24,703 nt of DNA from UBA7398 sp964567545 (lineage in GTDB: Bacteria > Actinomycetota > Actinomycetes > Nanopelagicales > Nanopelagicaceae): NCBI GenBank assembly GCA_964567545.1, contig CAZMNB010000015.1, positions 1 through 24,703 on the forward strand. Direction: 5' to 3'. Position 1 is the stretch's first letter. Each line of letters opens with the position of its first letter. This document shows positions 22,425 through 24,703 of this stretch, one piece after another. The position numbers and the translations under genes were made by a program. The notes below the pieces were generated by a model, which saw only the letters and a list, made by a program, of their open reading frames with translations, was not told the DNA's origin and did no database searches.

Positions 22425-24703
22425 AATAAAGACCGCAATACATATTGCATAATTCCGCCGTGACGGAAATATTCAGCTTCGCCAGGAGTGTCAATCCGGA
22501 CTTTAGCGGAAAAGCTTTTTCCATCTGCAGTTACGCTAACTTGAGTAGGGATGTTCCCATCGTTTAACAAAACAATTCCAGAAATTGCAAAAACTTCACT
22601 GCCGGTTAGTCCAAGTGAAGTGGCGTTATCTCCTTCGTTAAATTGCAAGGGCAATACGCCCATTCCGATCAAATTTGATCGGTGGATCCGTTCAAAAGAC
22701 TCAGCTATAACTGCGCGTACACCAAGCAGCGCAGTTCCTTTTGCTGCCCAATCTCGGGAGGAACCTGACCCATATTCTTTACCAGCAAGAATTACAAGTG
22801 GCACCCCAGCGCTCTGATAAGCCATCGACGCATCAAAAATACTTTCTAACTCACCATGGTTTAAGAAGTTTCGGGTGAAACCACCTTCAACACCACTTAA
22901 AAGCAAATTCTTCAACCGGATATTGGCGAAAGTTCCTCGGATCATAACTTCGTGATTGCCGCGCCGAGAACCATATGAATTGAAATCGGCACGATCGACG
23001 CCATGTTCTGCCAGATATTTGCCGGCAGGTGAATCAGTTTTGATATTTCCAGCTGGCGAAATGTGATCGGTTGTGACTGAATCTCCTAGAATCGCTAATA
23101 CTCTTGCGTTAGAAATATCAGTGACTGGCTTTGGATTTCGTGGCATTCCATCAAAATATGGTGGTTTGCGAACATAAGTAGATTTAGAATCCCATTCGAA
23201 AACTTTTCCAGTTGGAGTTGATAAAGATTTCCAGCGATGATCGCCCTCGAAAACACTTGCGTAATCCTTTTTAAACATATCGCTTGATATTGAAGATTCA
23301 ATGACGTTTTCAATTTCAGCAGGGGTTGGCCAGATATCTTTGAGGAAAACTGGATTTCCAGTTGAATCGTTACCGAGTGGATCGGTATCAAAATTATGAT
23401 CCATGGTTCCAGCAAGTGCATAAGCAACCACAAGTGGCGGTGACGCTAAATAATTCATCTTTACATCTGGGCTGATGCGACCTTCGAAGTTACGATTACC
23501 TGACAATACTGCTGTAACAGCTAAATCGTTTTCGTTAATAATTTTACTTATTTCAACCGGTAGTGGTCCGGAGTTACCAATACAAGTTACACATCCATAT
23601 CCCACTAAATTAAATCCAAGTTTTTCTAAATAAACAGTTAAACCAGATTTGTCATAATAATCAGTTACAACTTTTGATCCAGGAGCTAGGGTGGTTTTGA
23701 CCCAAGGTTTGCTAGCTAGCCCCTTTTCCACCGCTTTTTTCGCTAATAATCCCGCACCAATCATTACGCTTGGATTAGAAGTGTTAGTACATGAAGTAAT
23801 TGAAGCGATAACCACTGCGCCATTTGAAATTGCAGTTTCTTGGCCATTCCGATGTAACGTAACCGGTTTCTGATTGGTCTTTTCTGATATATAGCTTGGG
23901 AGTACTTTTCCAAAAGATGTTTTTGCATCTGTCAGCCGGACGCGATCTTGCGGTCGCTTTGGTCCGGCAATTGATGGAACTACAGTTGCGAGATCCAACT
24001 CCAAGCTCTCCGAAAATCTTGGGGTAAGCGTTGGATCGTGCCAAATTCCTTGACGTTTTGCGTATGCCTCTACCAACGCGAGGTCATTATCGTTTCGGCC
24101 AGTCAGTTTTAGGTAGCGAATAGTTTCATCGTCAATTGGGAAAATTGCGCAGGTAGAACCATATTCTGGCGACATATTGCCGATTGTGGCTCGGTTAGCC
24201 ATCGGTAGCGCAGTTACTCCAGGGCCATAAAATTCGACAAACTTTCCAACCACTCCATGTTTTCGCAACATTTCAGTAATTGTTAAAACTAAGTCTGTTG
24301 CAGTTGTACCTAATGGTAGAGAACCATTCAACTTAAATCCAACAACTCTTGGAATTAACATTGAAACAGGTTGTCCAAGCAGAGCTGCTTCGGCTTCGAT
24401 GCCGCCCACTCCCCATCCCAAGACACCTAAGCCGTTAACCATGGTTGTATGTGAATCAGTTCCTACAACGGTATCTGGATAAGCCCGAATTTCGCCAGCA
24501 ACTTCTCGCACCATAACAACTCGAGCTAAATATTCAATATTTACCTGGTGAACAATTCCAGTTCCAGGTGGCACAACTTTAAATTCATCAAATGCACTTT
24601 GACCCCAACGCAAGAAACGATAACGTTCTTGATTTCGCTCATATTCAATATCAGTATTTTGCGAGAATGAATCTTTTGTACCAAATACATCTGCAATTAC
24701 TGA
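22421..24703 (-). CDS. acnA: aconitate hydratase (AcnA type), N-terminus outside window
   Basis: Interconverts citrate and isocitrate in the tricarboxylic acid cycle using a 4Fe-4S cluster. The frame is open to the right edge and 760 residues are visible; about 130 N-terminal residues lie beyond. The reading begins SVIADVFGTKDSF, and DIEYERNQERYRFLRWGQ precedes the conserved FKVVPPGTGIVHQVN. Cluster cysteines are in SCTNTSNP and in YGCVTCIGNSGPL, and the C-terminal swivel domain has GKEYGSGSSRDWAAKG. The internal TTG at 24613 is not the start. The stop overlaps dxs (ATGA). It is the bacterial AcnA/IRP type, not AcnB. Confidence 0.97.
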   Translation of the reverse strand, partial: SVIADVFGTKDSFSQNTDIEYERNQERYRFLRWGQSAFDEFKVVPPGTGIVHQVNIEYLARVVMVREVAGEIRAYPDTVVGTDSHTTMVNGLGVLGWGVGGIEAEAALLGQPVSMLIPRVVGFKLNGSLPLGTTATDLVLTITEMLRKHGVVGKFVEFYGPGVTALPMANRATIGNMSPEYGSTCAIFPIDDETIRYLKLTGRNDNDLALVEAYAKRQGIWHDPTLTPRFSESLELDLATVVPSIAGPKRPQDRVRLTDAKTSFGKVLPSYISEKTNQKPVTLHRNGQETAISNGAVVIASITSCTNTSNPSVMIGAGLLAKKAVEKGLASKPWVKTTLAPGSKVVTDYYDKSGLTVYLEKLGFNLVGYGCVTCIGNSGPLPVEISKIINENDLAVTAVLSGNRNFEGRISPDVKMNYLASPPLVVAYALAGTMDHNFDTDPLGNDSTGNPVFLKDIWPTPAEIENVIESSISSDMFKKDYASVFEGDHRWKSLSTPTGKVFEWDSKSTYVRKPPYFDGMPRNPKPVTDISNARVLAILGDSVTTDHISPAGNIKTDSPAGKYLAEHGVDRADFNSYGSRRGNHEVMIRGTFANIRLKNLLLSGVEGGFTRNFLNHGELESIFDASMAYQSAGVPLVILAGKEYGSGSSRDWAAKGTALLGVRAVIAESFERIHRSNLIGMGVLPLQFNEGDNATSLGLTGSEVFAISGIVLLNDGNIPTQVSVTADGKSFSAKVRIDTPGEAEYFRHGGIMQYVLRSLL

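Noticed and set aside
24613..24613. TTG as the aconitase start codon
   Set aside because: Conserved aconitase sequence continues upstream to the window edge, so the TTG is an internal leucine.

Overview
This window looks like a chromosomal stretch from a small-genome, moderately AT-rich actinobacterium. The gene set is typically actinobacterial: an Ino1-type inositol-phosphate synthase with a PadR neighbour, a PimB-like mannosyltransferase, RipA/NlpC-type secreted hydrolase, DUF3000 followed by RNase D, an SRPBCC/TB16.3-like protein and a short CxxC protein. Coding density is very high, genes overlap by a few bases, and many genes lack a ribosome binding site but carry a -10-like hexamer six bases before the start codon. 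This resembles streamlined freshwater Actinobacteria (acI/Nanopelagicales), but that placement is an inference without a database search. I saw no tRNA, rRNA, CRISPR array, insertion sequence or prophage gene, and no stretch over 300 bases without a gene.

Layout. 1-1310: myo-inositol-phosphate synthase (cut by the left edge) and its PadR regulator, minus strand. 1392-3431: an NCS2 uracil permease preceded by a hairpin element that covers its ribosome binding site, a strong terminator, and a LysE-type exporter. 3494-4946: a PD-(D/E)XK nuclease-like protein with two CxxC motifs, facing a PlsC acyltransferase. 4995-12930: a cluster whose members (PlsC, SRPBCC, acyl-CoA ligase, PimB-like glycosyltransferase, NlpC/P60, small CxxC protein) recall the M. 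tuberculosis Rv2182c-Rv2190c region, with an alpha/beta hydrolase fused to a membrane tail, a ROK sugar kinase, and a sensorless histidine kinase/response regulator pair attached to the acyl-CoA ligase. 12993-16266: a stand-alone RibD-like reductase, an EamA transporter, DUF3000 and RNase D. 16325-17137: an FTR1 iron permease. 17211-20527: the fadA-fadB beta-oxidation operon behind a perfect inverted repeat. 20481-24703: dxs and aconitase (cut by the right edge), translationally coupled on the minus strand.

The genes combine envelope phosphoinositide synthesis (Ino1, PimB-like), acyl-lipid metabolism (PlsC, acyl-CoA ligase, FadAB), isoprenoid precursor supply (Dxs), wall hydrolysis (NlpC/P60) and central metabolism (ROK kinase, aconitase). 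No obviously new multi-gene defence or biosynthetic system is visible. The points most worth following are the start-codon-proximal RNA element before the permease, the repeated six-base leaderless promoter spacing, the sensorless two-component pair, the CxxC-flanked nuclease and the inverted repeats before fadA and the iron permease.
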